Assembly: GCF_014297465.1 (NCBI RefSeq)
Contig: NZ_JACORT010000002.1
Coordinates: forward strand, 1 to 64,000
Direction of reading: 5' to 3'
Length of the DNA stretch: 64,000 nt
DNA from: Ramlibacter cellulosilyticus
GTDB lineage: Bacteria > Pseudomonadota > Gammaproteobacteria > Burkholderiales > Burkholderiaceae_C
Numbering within the stretch: position 1 is the stretch's first letter; every line of letters begins with the position of its first letter. Positions 1 through 7,873 of the stretch are shown piece after piece. Below the pieces are notes generated by a model that saw nothing but the letters and a program-made list of their open reading frames with translations, had not been told where the DNA came from and searched no databases. The translations under genes and the position numbers were made by a program.

Positions 1-1
1 G

Positions 2-76
2 TTTCCCACCGCGGCGGCCGGTTCGTCGCAAGCGCCGCCCGCCGCCCTGGAAAACCCTGCGCCACTGCTGATCTAA
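2..76 (+). CDS. Possible 3' end of an unidentified gene (partial)
   Basis: An open frame runs in from the left edge and ends at TAA (74-76). It encodes 24 residues rich in Ala and Pro and ending in PLLI. Third positions are almost all G or C, which fits coding sequence of this genome. The next gene, waaF, converges on it. The fragment is too short to assign a function, and it could be a chance open frame. Confidence 0.3.
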   Translation, partial: FPTAAAGSSQAPPAALENPAPLLI

Positions 77-137
77 GGCTGGAGAATCAACCGTTTACCA
101 GTCCGCGGAGAGGGTCAAGTTCAACGCCGGTCTTCCC

Positions 138-290
138 GTAGGCTGGGTTGCGCGCCAGCGCACCCCAGCATCAGCGCCGCGACGCTCGTGTTCCCGTAGG
201 CTGGGTTGCGCGCCAGCGCACCCCAGCACCAGCGCCGCGACGCTCGTGTTCCCGTAGGCTGGGTTGCGCGTCAGCGCACCCCAGCGACCA
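138..290. repeat. Tandem 58-bp repeat, three copies, overlapping the waaF stop
   Basis: The segment starting GTAGGCTGGGTTGCGCG begins at 138, 196 and 254, an exact 58-bp period. Each copy has a palindromic part (GGCTGGGTTGCGC... against ...GCGCACCCCAGC). The first two continue into AGCGCCGCGAC and a 12-base linker ending GTTCCC. The third copy (from 254) runs into waaF and supplies its stop codon (271-273) and last codons. The AGCGCCGCGAC part of the other copies matches waaF 3' coding sequence, so the array looks like tandem duplication of a repeat plus the gene end. Confidence 0.85.
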
Positions 291-1260
291 GCGCCGCGAC
301 CCGCTCCGGCAGCACGTCGTTCAGGCACCGGAAATGCCCCAGCGGGCACACCCGCTGGAAACACGGAGCGCAATCCAGCGGCGGCGTGTACTCCGGGTCC
401 TGCTTCAGCCACACGACCTGCGCCCGCTCGTTCAGCGGCGGCGTGTGCAGCGGGCTCGACGAGCCGAACAGCGCGACCTGCGGCACGCCGAATGCCGCCG
501 CGACGTGCATCAGCCCGGAGTCGTTGCTCACGACGTGGCCCGCGCCCGCAATCAGCGCAAAGGCTTCCATCAGCGAGGTGCGGCCCGCGAGGTTGACGCA
601 GCGGTGCGGCGCCTGCGCGAGGATGGCATCGCACAGCTCCGCCTCCTTCGCCGATCCGAGCAGCACCGCAGGACGATCGAGCCGTGCCGCGAACGCGCCG
701 AAGTGCGGCCAGCGCTTCGCCGGGCCGTACTCCGCACCGGGCGCGATCACGACGTAACCGCCGCGCACGAGGCCTTGCGCGCGCACGACCTCGTCCACCT
801 GCGCGTCGGGCAGCGCCAGCCGCGGGCGGTCGGTGTCCACCCCGGCTTCGCCGCTCAGCGCCGAATAGAACGCCACCATCGGCGGCTTGTCCCCGGGATT
901 CTTCAGGCGGTGCGTGAGCAGGCCGACGCGCGCCTCGCCCAGGTAGCCCACGCGCCGGGGGATCGCCGCCAGGAAAGGCAGCAGCGCGCTCTTGATCGAG
1001 TTGGGCAGGACGTAGGCGTTCGCGAAGCGGCCCTGGAGCTGCCTGCCCAGGGCACGCCGTTCGCGCAGCTGCAGCCCGCCGTGCCGGAAGGGGAACTCGA
1101 TCACCTCGTCCACCTGCGGCATGGCGCGGTAGACGGGCGCCACCCAGGGCAGCGCGCCCACCGTGAGCCGCTCGCCGCGCGCCCGCAGGCGGCGCAGCAG
1201 CGGCTCGGTCATCACGGCGTCACCGATCCACTGCGGAGCGATGATGAGAGACTGACTCAT
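271..1260 (-). CDS. waaF: Lipopolysaccharide heptosyltransferase II
   Basis: This protein of 329 residues belongs to glycosyltransferase family 9 (GT-B fold). It is expected to transfer the second L-glycero-D-manno-heptose from ADP-heptose onto the LPS inner core at the cytoplasmic face of the inner membrane. Visible family features are the N-terminal IIAPQWIGDAVMTEPLLR segment, the sugar-nucleotide loop PGAEYGPAKRWP (residues about 174-185) and NDSGLMHVA (about 246-254). Length is slightly below the usual 340-350. ATG at 1260 is the natural start. The last codons lie in the third copy of a 58-bp repeat. Assignment to WaaF rather than WaaC rests on the PGAEYGPAKRWP loop. Confidence 0.92.
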   Translation of the reverse strand: MSQSLIIAPQWIGDAVMTEPLLRRLRARGERLTVGALPWVAPVYRAMPQVDEVIEFPFRHGGLQLRERRALGRQLQGRFANAYVLPNSIKSALLPFLAAIPRRVGYLGEARVGLLTHRLKNPGDKPPMVAFYSALSGEAGVDTDRPRLALPDAQVDEVVRAQGLVRGGYVVIAPGAEYGPAKRWPHFGAFAARLDRPAVLLGSAKEAELCDAILAQAPHRCVNLAGRTSLMEAFALIAGAGHVVSNDSGLMHVAAAFGVPQVALFGSSSPLHTPPLNERAQVVWLKQDPEYTPPLDCAPCFQRVCPLGHFRCLNDVLPERVAALVAGVR

Positions 1261-1309
1261 GAATGCGCCCGGTTTGCCTCAGCGCCGCCGCGGCTCCGGC
1301 TTTGCCGGG

Positions 1310-1360
1310 CCGCTGGGGGCGCCCCCTGGGGGGAGGCGGCCGCAGGCCGCTTCGGGGCGG
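1310..1360. repeat. GC-rich palindromic intergenic repeat
   Basis: The gap between waaF and the zinc-ribbon gene holds two adjoining palindromes: GGGGGC/GCCCCC (1315-1326) and GCGGCC-GCA-GGCCGC (1336-1350). Similar clustered GC palindromes occur between genes throughout Comamonadaceae genomes (general knowledge). There is no U-tract, so a rho-independent terminator role is not supported. Confidence 0.55.
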
Positions 1361-1585
1361 TTAATGTCCGCCGCCGCCGAAATGCTCGCCTTCACGCAGT
1401 TTGTACACCGTGCCGCAATACGGGCACTTGGCCGCGCCGCTCTGGGCGACGTCCAGGTACACGCGCGGATGGCTGTTCCACAGCTTCATGTCCGCCTTGG
1501 GGCTGGGGCAGAAGATCCCGCCGTTGGCGTTCAGGTCCCTGGCCACCAGTTCGACGACCGCTTCCTTCCTCGTAGTCGTGCTCAT
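1361..1585 (-). CDS. Small zinc-ribbon protein (NDUFS6-like zinc-finger domain)
   Basis: This 74-residue soluble protein has a C-terminal zinc-binding pattern: Cys26 in GGIFCPSP, His40 in NSHPRVYLD, then AAKCPYCGTVYKL, and finally a glycine/histidine-rich tail. The same arrangement is found in the bacterial zinc-finger family related to the mitochondrial complex I subunit NDUFS6. Its exact bacterial role is not established. It is translated from ATG at 1585, four bases downstream of the ilvE stop, so it is probably co-transcribed with ilvE and waaF. No membrane segment or signal peptide is present. Confidence 0.8.
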   Translation of the reverse strand: MSTTTRKEAVVELVARDLNANGGIFCPSPKADMKLWNSHPRVYLDVAQSGAAKCPYCGTVYKLREGEHFGGGGH

Positions 1586-1589
1586 GGGA

Positions 1590-2528
1590 TCAGACGCGCG
1601 TGAGCCAGTGGGCGTACTTGGGATTGCGGCCGTTGACGATGTCGAAGAAGGCGTTCTGCAGCTTCTCCGTGACCGGGCCGCGGCGGCCGATGCCGATCTG
1701 CACGCGGTCCAGTTCGCGGATGGGCGTCACTTCGGCGGCAGTGCCGGTGAAGAACGCTTCGTCCGCGATGTAGATCTCGTCGCGGGTGATGCGCTTCTGC
1801 ACCACGTCGATGCCGAGGTCCTTGGCGATGTGGAACACCGTGTTGCGCGTGATGCCGTTCAGGGCCCCCGCGGACAGGTCGGGCGTGTAGATCACGCCGT
1901 CCTTGATCACGAAGATGTTCTCGCCGGCGCCTTCGGAGACGAAGCCGGAGCTATCGAGCAGCAGCGCCTCGTCGTACCCGTCGTCCAGCGCTTCCATGTT
2001 CGCCAGGATGGAGTTGCTGTAGTTGCTGACCGCCTTGGCCTGCGTCATCGTGATGTTGACGTGGTGGCGCGTGTAGCTGGAAGTCTTGACGCGGATGCCG
2101 CGCTGCATGCCTTCCTCGCCCAGGTACGCACCCCAGGCCCAGGCGGCGACCATGCAGTGGATCTGGTTGCCCTTGGGGCTCACGCCCAGCTTCTGGGAGC
2201 CGATCCACACCAGCGGACGGATGTAGCAGCTCTCCAGCTTGTTGGCCTTGACGACGGCCTTCTGCGCTTCGTTCAGCTGCTCCTTCGAGAAGGGCATCTG
2301 CATGCGCAGGATCTTGGCGCTGTTGAACAGGCGGTCGGTGTGCTCCTGGAGGCGGAAGATCGCCGTGCCGTTGACGGTGTTGTAGGCACGGACGCCCTCG
2401 AACGCCCCGCAGCCGTAGTGCAGGGTGTGGGTGAGGACGTGGATCTTGGCGTCGCGCCAGTCGACCAGCTCGCCGTCCATCCAGATCTTGCCGTCGCGGT
2501 CGGCCATCGAGGGTACTACCGGGCTCAT
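1590..2528 (-). CDS. ilvE: Branched-chain amino acid aminotransferase
   Basis: A 312-residue class IV (fold type IV) PLP aminotransferase. It exchanges the amino group between glutamate and the 2-oxo acids of leucine, isoleucine and valine in the cytoplasm. Features include the N-terminal KIWMDGELVDWRDAKIHVLTHTLHYG segment, the PLP-lysine region TQAKAVSNYSNSILA (about 160-174), the SSGFVSEGAGENIF loop and the GITRNTV phosphate-binding motif. Length matches E. coli IlvE (309). It heads a minus-strand group with the zinc-ribbon gene and waaF. ATG at 2528 has a GGACCTCCC-type purine-rich leader; an internal ATG seven codons later is a possible alternative. Confidence 0.95.
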   Translation of the reverse strand: MSPVVPSMADRDGKIWMDGELVDWRDAKIHVLTHTLHYGCGAFEGVRAYNTVNGTAIFRLQEHTDRLFNSAKILRMQMPFSKEQLNEAQKAVVKANKLESCYIRPLVWIGSQKLGVSPKGNQIHCMVAAWAWGAYLGEEGMQRGIRVKTSSYTRHHVNITMTQAKAVSNYSNSILANMEALDDGYDEALLLDSSGFVSEGAGENIFVIKDGVIYTPDLSAGALNGITRNTVFHIAKDLGIDVVQKRITRDEIYIADEAFFTGTAAEVTPIRELDRVQIGIGRRGPVTEKLQNAFFDIVNGRNPKYAHWLTRV

Positions 2529-2567
2529 GGGAGGTCCTTGTGCTGTGGAATCGCGGAACCGGCCATT

Positions 2568-2990
2568 TTACGGCGCGGCCGTTTCCCCCTGACCGGCGTC
2601 GGCCTGGGGGCGGAAGAGTTCCCATTTCACGAGCTTGCCGTGGGCGAACTCGCAGGTGACGGTGGAGGCCGTGCCGTCGGTCCAGCGATAGACCTCCGGC
2701 TGCTGCTCCTTGGGGCTGACCTGCTCGCCGAGGGCGCGGGTCATGGCGACCACGTGCAGCAGGTTGACGCCCGGGCGCAGCTTGGCATTGAGCATGACGG
2801 CGCTGTCGCAGTAGCCCACCGGCCGGTTGGAGGCTCGCTGCAGCACCTTCATCATGCGCGTGAAGTGCAGCAGCATCCACATCACGATGCCGCTCACGGC
2901 GATGGCGACGCCCGGCCAGCCGTAGGCGCGCCACGCGACGGCCACGACGACCACGCCCAGGACGGGCAGCACGATCTTCTGGAAATTCAT
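2568..2990 (-). CDS. Conserved hypothetical inner-membrane protein
   Basis: This protein has 140 residues. A hydrophobic N-terminus (residues about 5-42) forms one long or two short membrane segments. A soluble domain of about 95 residues follows, with VGYCDSAVMLNAKLRPGVNLLHVVAMTRALGE in its first part. Similar short proteins in Comamonadaceae are sometimes labelled glycerate kinase, which nothing here supports: the length is wrong and no nucleotide-binding motif is present. Its ATG overlaps the TGA of the BCCT transporter gene by four bases, so the two are translationally coupled. Confidence 0.75.
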   Translation of the reverse strand: MNFQKIVLPVLGVVVVAVAWRAYGWPGVAIAVSGIVMWMLLHFTRMMKVLQRASNRPVGYCDSAVMLNAKLRPGVNLLHVVAMTRALGEQVSPKEQQPEVYRWTDGTASTVTCEFAHGKLVKWELFRPQADAGQGETAAP

Positions 2991-4534
2991 GGGGCCCGAT
3001 TGTCCACGCCCCGGACCCCGTCCCGCATCAGCTCCTGCATGCGGCGGCGCAGCGCACGCTCGCGCCGGCGTTCCTCGCGCCAGTCGTCACCGATGGCCCG
3101 CACGACGGACACGGCCAGCAGGACCAGCACCGCCGTGAAAGGCAGCGCGAAGATGATCGTCGCCGTCTGCACGGCTCGCAGGCCGCCGGCAAGCATCAGG
3201 CTCAGCGCGATGGCGGCGACCAGGACGCCCCACACCAGCTTCACCCGCGCCGGCGGGTTCGGGTTGCCGCCCGTGCTCATCATCCCGAGCACCAGCGTGG
3301 CGGAATCGCCGGACGTGACGAAGAAGACCACCACCAGCACCGTGGCCACGACCGACATGACCGCCCCGAACGGCATGGCGTCGAACATGGCGAAGATCGC
3401 CGTGGAGACGTCAGCCTTCACCGCCGCCGCGAGCGGCACGTGGTCGAAGATCTCCATGTGCAGCGCCGTGCCGCCGAAGATGGCGAACCAGGCGAAGCCC
3501 ACGAGCGTGGGCGCGAGCACGGTGCCGAGGAGGAACTCGCGGATCGTGCGCCCGCGCGAGACGCGCGCGATGAAGAGGCCCACGAAGGGCGACCACGAGA
3601 TCCACCAGGCCCAGTAGAAGATCGTCCAGTCGCCCACCCAGGAGCTTTCGCGGAACGGGGTCGTGCGCAGGCTCATGCGCACCAGCTCGCTCAGGTACGC
3701 GCCGAGGGTCGTCGTGAAGGTGTCGATCACGGCCACCGTGGGCCCGAGCAGGAGCACGGCCAGGGCGAGCAGCCCCGCGAGCACCAGGTTCGCGCTGGAG
3801 AGCCACTTGATGCCGCGGTCCACCCCGCTGAGCGCCGAGCCGATGAACAGCACCGCCGTGACGACGATGATGGCGGCCTGCGACCAGCGCCCGATCGGCA
3901 CGCCGAACACGGCGTTCAGCCCGCTGTTGATCTGGCTCGCGCCCATGCCCAGCGACGCGGCCACGCCGAAGGCGGTCGCGACGACCGCCAGCACGTTGAA
4001 CACCGGCGAGGCCTTCTGCACGATGCGCCAGGGCAGCGCCTCCGTCGCGGTGCTCACCAGCGAAGTCCCGCCGCGTCGGAACTGGAAGAACGCCATCGCC
4101 AGCCCCACGACGCCGTAGATGGCCCACGGGTGCAGCCCCCAGTGGAAGAAGGCGTAGCGCATCGCGGCGTTCGCGGCTTCGGGCGTGCCGGTCACGAGAC
4201 CGGGCGGCGGCGTGCCGTAGTGGGAAAGCGGCTCGGCCACGCCCCAGAACACCAGGCCGATGCCCATGCCGGCGGCGAACAGCATGGAGAACCACGCGGT
4301 GGTGGAGAACTGCGGTTCCTCGTCCTCGTCGCCGAGCTTGAGGTCGCCGTAGCGGCTGAACGCGAGCACCACGACCAGCAGCACCAGGCCCAGCACGACC
4401 CACAGATACAGCCAGCCGAAGTTGCGCGTGATGACGGCCAGCGCGCCGTTGACGGCGGCGTCCAGCGTGGCGGGCGATAGCAGTCCCCAGAGGACCACGA
4501 GGCCGATCAGCCCGGCCGAAACGAACAATTGCAT
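2987..4534 (-). CDS. BCCT-family betaine/carnitine/choline-type transporter
   Basis: A 515-residue integral membrane protein with about 12 hydrophobic helices. Family signatures include GMGIGLVFWGVAEPLSHY (about residue 90), the FFHWGLHPWAIYGVVGLA segment, and the Trp-rich stretch WTIFYWAWWISWSPFVGLFIARVSRGRTIREF in the eighth transmembrane region, which holds the quaternary-amine binding box. These proteins import compatible solutes such as glycine betaine, usually driven by Na+ or H+. The C-terminal tail is short and basic (EERRRERALRRRMQELM), which in other BCCT proteins helps osmosensing. Substrate cannot be fixed from sequence alone. The gene is followed by a coupled small membrane protein. 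Confidence 0.93.
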   Translation of the reverse strand: MQLFVSAGLIGLVVLWGLLSPATLDAAVNGALAVITRNFGWLYLWVVLGLVLLVVVLAFSRYGDLKLGDEDEEPQFSTTAWFSMLFAAGMGIGLVFWGVAEPLSHYGTPPPGLVTGTPEAANAAMRYAFFHWGLHPWAIYGVVGLAMAFFQFRRGGTSLVSTATEALPWRIVQKASPVFNVLAVVATAFGVAASLGMGASQINSGLNAVFGVPIGRWSQAAIIVVTAVLFIGSALSGVDRGIKWLSSANLVLAGLLALAVLLLGPTVAVIDTFTTTLGAYLSELVRMSLRTTPFRESSWVGDWTIFYWAWWISWSPFVGLFIARVSRGRTIREFLLGTVLAPTLVGFAWFAIFGGTALHMEIFDHVPLAAAVKADVSTAIFAMFDAMPFGAVMSVVATVLVVVFFVTSGDSATLVLGMMSTGGNPNPPARVKLVWGVLVAAIALSLMLAGGLRAVQTATIIFALPFTAVLVLLAVSVVRAIGDDWREERRRERALRRRMQELMRDGVRGVDNRAP

Positions 4535-4562
4535 GGCAATCCTTCCGGATGCACGCCCGCCT

Positions 4563-5948
4563 TCAGGCGAGGCCGCGCACCACTTCCAGCGCCTCTTCGA
4601 TGCGCTCCACGGGATGGATGGTCAGGCCTTCCAGCTCGCGCGGGGCGGCACGCCCGCCCTTGGGCGCGTTCGCCTTCGGCACGATCGCGATCGAGAAGCC
4701 CAGTTTCGCCGCTTCGCGCAGCCGCTCCTGGCCGCGCGGCGCGGGGCGCACTTCGCCCGCGAGGCCCACTTCGCCGAACGCGATGAAGCCCTTGGGCAGC
4801 GCGCGTCCGCGCAGCGAAGACGCGATGGCCAGCATCACCGCCAGGTCGGCCGCCGGCTCGCTGATGCGCACGCCGCCCACGGCGTTGACGAACACGTCCT
4901 GGTCCATGCAGGCGACGCCCGCATGGCGGTGCAGCACCGCCAGCAGCATGGCGAGGCGGTCGCGGTCGAGGCCCACCGACAGCCGCCGCGGGCTGGGGCC
5001 GCCGCTGTCCACCAGCGCCTGGATCTCCACCAGCATCGGCCGGGTGCCTTCCAGCGTGACCAGCACGCAGCTGCCCGGCACCGGTTCGCTGTGCTGGGAG
5101 AGGAAGATCGCGCTCGGGTTGGCGACGCCCTTGAGTCCCTTCTCGGTCATCGCGAAGACGCCGATCTCGTTCACCGCGCCGAAGCGGTTCTTGATCGCCC
5201 GCACCAGGCGGAAGCTGGAATGCGTGTCGCCCTCGAAATAGAGCACCGTGTCCACCATGTGCTCCAGGACGCGCGGGCCGGCCAGTGCGCCTTCCTTGGT
5301 GACGTGGCCGACCAGCACGATGGTCGTGCCTCCCGCCTTGGCGGCGCGCGTCAGGTGCGCGGCGCATTCGCGCACCTGCGCCACGGAGCCCGGCGCGGAC
5401 GTGAGCTGGTCCGAATACACGGTCTGGATGGAGTCGATCACGGCGACGGCGGGCCGCTGCGCGTTGACCGTCGCCTGGATCTTCTCGAGCTGGATCTCCG
5501 CGAGCACCTTGACCTGCGAGTCGTCGAGGCCGAGGCGCCGCGAGCGCAGCGCGACCTGCGCGCCGCTCTCTTCGCCGGTGACGTAGAGCGTCGGCACGCC
5601 GGCACGCTGCAGGCCGTCGAGGGCCTGCAGCAGCAGCGTGGACTTGCCGATGCCCGGGTCGCCGCCGATCAGCACGACGCCGCCTTCCACGATGCCCCCG
5701 CCCAGCACGCGGTCGAGTTCATCGATGCCCGTCGGCGTGCGCGCGACGTCGGCGGCGTCGATGTCCGCCAGCACGGCGACCTCGGAGGCGGGCGCCAGCG
5801 AGGCGAAGCGGTGACGGGCGGCGCCCGCCGGTTCCGCCACGCCCTCCACGAGCGTGTTCCACGCCTCGCAATGCGGGCACTTGCCCTGCCACTTGGGCGT
5901 GCTGCCGCCGCATTCGCTGCACGTGTAGACCGTCTTGTCCTTCGCCAT
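4563..5948 (-). CDS. radA: DNA repair protein RadA
   Basis: This 461-residue RecA-like ATPase promotes branch migration in recombinational repair. It starts with a C4 zinc finger (Cys10, Cys13, Cys24, Cys27). A P-loop GGDPGIGKST follows at about 95-104, then the RadA-specific KNRFG motif (about 250), and finally a Lon-like C-terminal domain containing GGVRISEPAADLAV and the LPKGFIAFGEVGLAGEVR motif. The start at 5948 (MAKDKTVYTCSECGG) fits the family; the frame stays open 23 codons further upstream but that extension has no family match. It is divergent from hpaR, and the shared 117-bp region contains the hpa operator. Confidence 0.95.
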   Translation of the reverse strand: MAKDKTVYTCSECGGSTPKWQGKCPHCEAWNTLVEGVAEPAGAARHRFASLAPASEVAVLADIDAADVARTPTGIDELDRVLGGGIVEGGVVLIGGDPGIGKSTLLLQALDGLQRAGVPTLYVTGEESGAQVALRSRRLGLDDSQVKVLAEIQLEKIQATVNAQRPAVAVIDSIQTVYSDQLTSAPGSVAQVRECAAHLTRAAKAGGTTIVLVGHVTKEGALAGPRVLEHMVDTVLYFEGDTHSSFRLVRAIKNRFGAVNEIGVFAMTEKGLKGVANPSAIFLSQHSEPVPGSCVLVTLEGTRPMLVEIQALVDSGGPSPRRLSVGLDRDRLAMLLAVLHRHAGVACMDQDVFVNAVGGVRISEPAADLAVMLAIASSLRGRALPKGFIAFGEVGLAGEVRPAPRGQERLREAAKLGFSIAIVPKANAPKGGRAAPRELEGLTIHPVERIEEALEVVRGLA

Positions 5949-5996
5949 CCGCCGAGTGTAGGGGCGGACACCCGGACGGGCGCGGGGTTGCCCCGC

Positions 5997-6031
5997 TTGA
6001 CGGATCGCGCCGAACATTTAACATGTTAAAT
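5997..6031 (+). promoter_or_regulatory. Probable hpa operon promoter with HpaR operator
   Basis: A perfect 16-bp palindrome, ATTTAACATGTTAAAT, occupies 6016-6031, 35 bp before the hpaR start. A promoter-like pair, TTGACG (5997-6002) and TAACAT (6019-6024) with 16-bp spacing, places the -10 inside the palindrome. MarR-family repressors bind palindromes of this size overlapping their own promoter. Autorepression by HpaR, relieved by an aromatic inducer, is therefore likely. The AT-rich palindrome stands out in very GC-rich DNA. Confidence 0.7.
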
Positions 6032-6065
6032 ATCAAGCGCGTCCGGTCCGGGCGCAGCACCACGG

Positions 6066-6497
6066 ATGAGCACCACCTTCACCCATCGCAACCTTCCGCG
6101 CCTGCTGCTGCAGGCCCGCGAAACCGTGATGGCCCACACGCGGCCGAGCCTGCGCGAGCACGGCCTGTCGGACCAGCAGTGGCGGGTGCTGCGGGTCCTC
6201 GGCGAACACGGCACCGTGGAGACGGGGCGGGTAGCACGAGAGGCCTACATCCTCGGGCCCAGCCTCACGGGCGTGCTGGCGCGCATGGAGCGCGACGGCC
6301 TCGTGCGGCGCGAGCGCGACCCCTCGGACCAGCGACGGACGGTGGTCGAAGCGACCGCCAAGGGCCGCAAGATGGTCGAGCGCCTGTCGCACACCGTCGA
6401 AGGCCACTACCAGTGGCTGGAGAAGTCGCTGGGCAAGCAGAAACTGGCGCAGCTCTATGGGCTGCTCGACGAACTCATCTCACTGGAAAACCCATGA
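6066..6497 (+). CDS. hpaR: MarR-family regulator of homoprotocatechuate degradation
   Basis: A 143-residue winged-helix regulator. The recognition region LGPSLTGVLARMERDGLVRRERDPSDQRRTVVEATAKG (about 60-100) contains the beta-wing motif DQRRTVV typical of the MarR family. The N-terminal HRNLPRLLLQARETVM and SLREHGLSDQQWRVLRVL closely resemble HpaR proteins. It is the first gene of the hpa operon and overlaps hpaG1 by four bases (ATGA at 6494). HpaR represses the meta-pathway genes and is released by 4-hydroxyphenylacetate or homoprotocatechuate. The upstream palindrome (6016-6031) is the probable binding site. Confidence 0.9.
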   Translation: MSTTFTHRNLPRLLLQARETVMAHTRPSLREHGLSDQQWRVLRVLGEHGTVETGRVAREAYILGPSLTGVLARMERDGLVRRERDPSDQRRTVVEATAKGRKMVERLSHTVEGHYQWLEKSLGKQKLAQLYGLLDELISLENP

Positions 6498-7117
6498 GCC
6501 TGGTCAGGAGAGGCACGGTCTACGGCACGCTGATGAACTTCCGCGGCGAGCTGGACGCGCTGGGCGACAAGATGAAGCAGGCGCCGTACGACGGGCCGCC
6601 GCAGGCGCCCGTGCTGTACGTGAAACCCGCGAACACCTGGACGGAGAACGGCGGCAGCATCGCCATCCCGGCCGGCGTGCAGGAAGTCGCGGTCGGCGCC
6701 ACCGTCGCCATGGTCATGAAGTCCGCGCGCGAGATCGCCGGCTTCGTGCTGATGAACGACGTGACCATCCCGCACGACAGCTTCTACCGCCCGCCGGTGA
6801 AGTTCAACTGCCGCGACGGCTTCCTCGGCATCGGCGACCGCATCCGCGCGCGCAACGAGGCGGGCGACCCGGCGGTCTTCAAGCTGGAGGTGCGCGTCAA
6901 CGGCGAACTGAAGCAGACCGTGCGCTTCTCGCAGCTGGTGCGCCCGGCCGACCAGCTCCTGGCCGACGTGAGCGAGTTCATGACGCTGGGCGAAGGCGAC
7001 ATGCTGATGCTCGGTTGCGACGTGGGCCGGCCGCTCGTGCGCGCCGGCGATTGCGTGGAGATCAAGATGCCCGCCCTCGGCACGCTCACCAACACCTTCG
7101 TCGCGGAGGCCGCATGA
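6494..7117 (+). CDS. hpaG1: Fumarylacetoacetate hydrolase family protein, HpaG N-terminal-type subunit
   Basis: A 207-residue member of the fumarylacetoacetate hydrolase fold. In enteric bacteria HpaG is one polypeptide with two such domains that decarboxylates 5-oxopent-3-ene-1,2,5-tricarboxylate and isomerises the product. Here the two halves are separate genes. The N-terminal GTVYGTLMNFRGELDALGDKM and the YVKPANTW segment are characteristic of the first half. ATG at 6494 overlaps the hpaR stop, and its own stop overlaps the start of hpaG2 at 7114. The frame stays open upstream into hpaR, but only the downstream portion has family character. Confidence 0.88.
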   Translation: MSLVRRGTVYGTLMNFRGELDALGDKMKQAPYDGPPQAPVLYVKPANTWTENGGSIAIPAGVQEVAVGATVAMVMKSAREIAGFVLMNDVTIPHDSFYRPPVKFNCRDGFLGIGDRIRARNEAGDPAVFKLEVRVNGELKQTVRFSQLVRPADQLLADVSEFMTLGEGDMLMLGCDVGRPLVRAGDCVEIKMPALGTLTNTFVAEAA

Positions 7118-7869
7118 AGCGCGCGCGCGTCATCGTCAACGGCATGGTGCACAACGCCACCGAGCGCGACGGCCAGGTCGTGCTGGAGGACGGCCGCCGC
7201 CTGTGGCAGGACCAGGTGCAGTGGCTGCCGCCGCTCGCGCCCGTGGACCGTCCCCGCACGGTCATCGCGCTGGGCCTGAACTACGCGGACCACGCGAAGG
7301 AGCTCGCGTTCAAGGAGCCGCCGAAGGAGCCGCTGGCTTTCCTCAAGGGGGAACGGGCGCTCACCGGCCACCGGCAGGCCACGAAGCGGCCGGCGGGCGT
7401 GAAGTTCATGCACTACGAGTGCGAGCTCGCGGTCGTGATCGGCAAGCGCGCGAAGAACGTGAAGCGCGGCGACGCCTACGGCTTCATCGCCGGCTACACG
7501 ATCGCCAACGACTACGCGGTCCGCGACTACCTGGAGAACTGGTACCGGCCCAACCTGCGCGTGAAGAACCGCGACGGCGCGACCGCTCTCGGCCCCTGGC
7601 TGGTCGACACCGCGGACGTGCCGGACCCGATGGCGCTGGCGCTCAAGACCACCGTCAACGGCAAGGTCACGCAGCAAGGCAGCACGAAGGACATGATCTT
7701 CGACGTGCCCTTCCTCGTCGAATACTTCTCCGGCTTCATGACCCTGAACCCCGGCGACCTGATCCTCACCGGCACGCCGGACGGCGTGGTGGATTGCCAG
7801 CCGGGCGACGTGGTCGTCACCGAGATCGAGGGCATCGGCGCCCTCATGAACACCATCGGCAGTTCCTGA
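7114..7869 (+). CDS. hpaG2: Fumarylacetoacetate hydrolase family protein, HpaG C-terminal-type subunit
   Basis: A 251-residue protein of the fumarylacetoacetate hydrolase fold, complementing HpaG1 as the second half of the decarboxylase/isomerase of the homoprotocatechuate pathway. Metal-ligand motifs are visible: ALGLNYADHAKEL, MHYECELAVVIGK (acidic ligands) and IANDYAVRDY. The typical C-terminal LNPGDLILTGTPDGV is also present. The start at 7114 forms an ATGA overlap with hpaG1, suggesting translational coupling and balanced production of the two subunits. The stop at 7869 precedes hpaE by four bases. Confidence 0.9.
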   Translation: MKRARVIVNGMVHNATERDGQVVLEDGRRLWQDQVQWLPPLAPVDRPRTVIALGLNYADHAKELAFKEPPKEPLAFLKGERALTGHRQATKRPAGVKFMHYECELAVVIGKRAKNVKRGDAYGFIAGYTIANDYAVRDYLENWYRPNLRVKNRDGATALGPWLVDTADVPDPMALALKTTVNGKVTQQGSTKDMIFDVPFLVEYFSGFMTLNPGDLILTGTPDGVVDCQPGDVVVTEIEGIGALMNTIGSS

Positions 7870-7873
7870 CACC

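Noticed and set aside
138..290. CRISPR-like array
   Set aside because: Only three copies with an unbroken 58-bp period and nearly identical 'spacers'; no Cas genes. It is a tandem duplication.
148..1575. Long plus-strand open frame opposite waaF
   Set aside because: Composition is that of an antisense shadow (Arg/His/Gln rich), while waaF and the zinc-ribbon gene on the other strand have clear family motifs.
2568..2990. Glycerate kinase label for the 140-residue protein
   Set aside because: Length, membrane segment and lack of nucleotide-binding motifs are incompatible with that enzyme.
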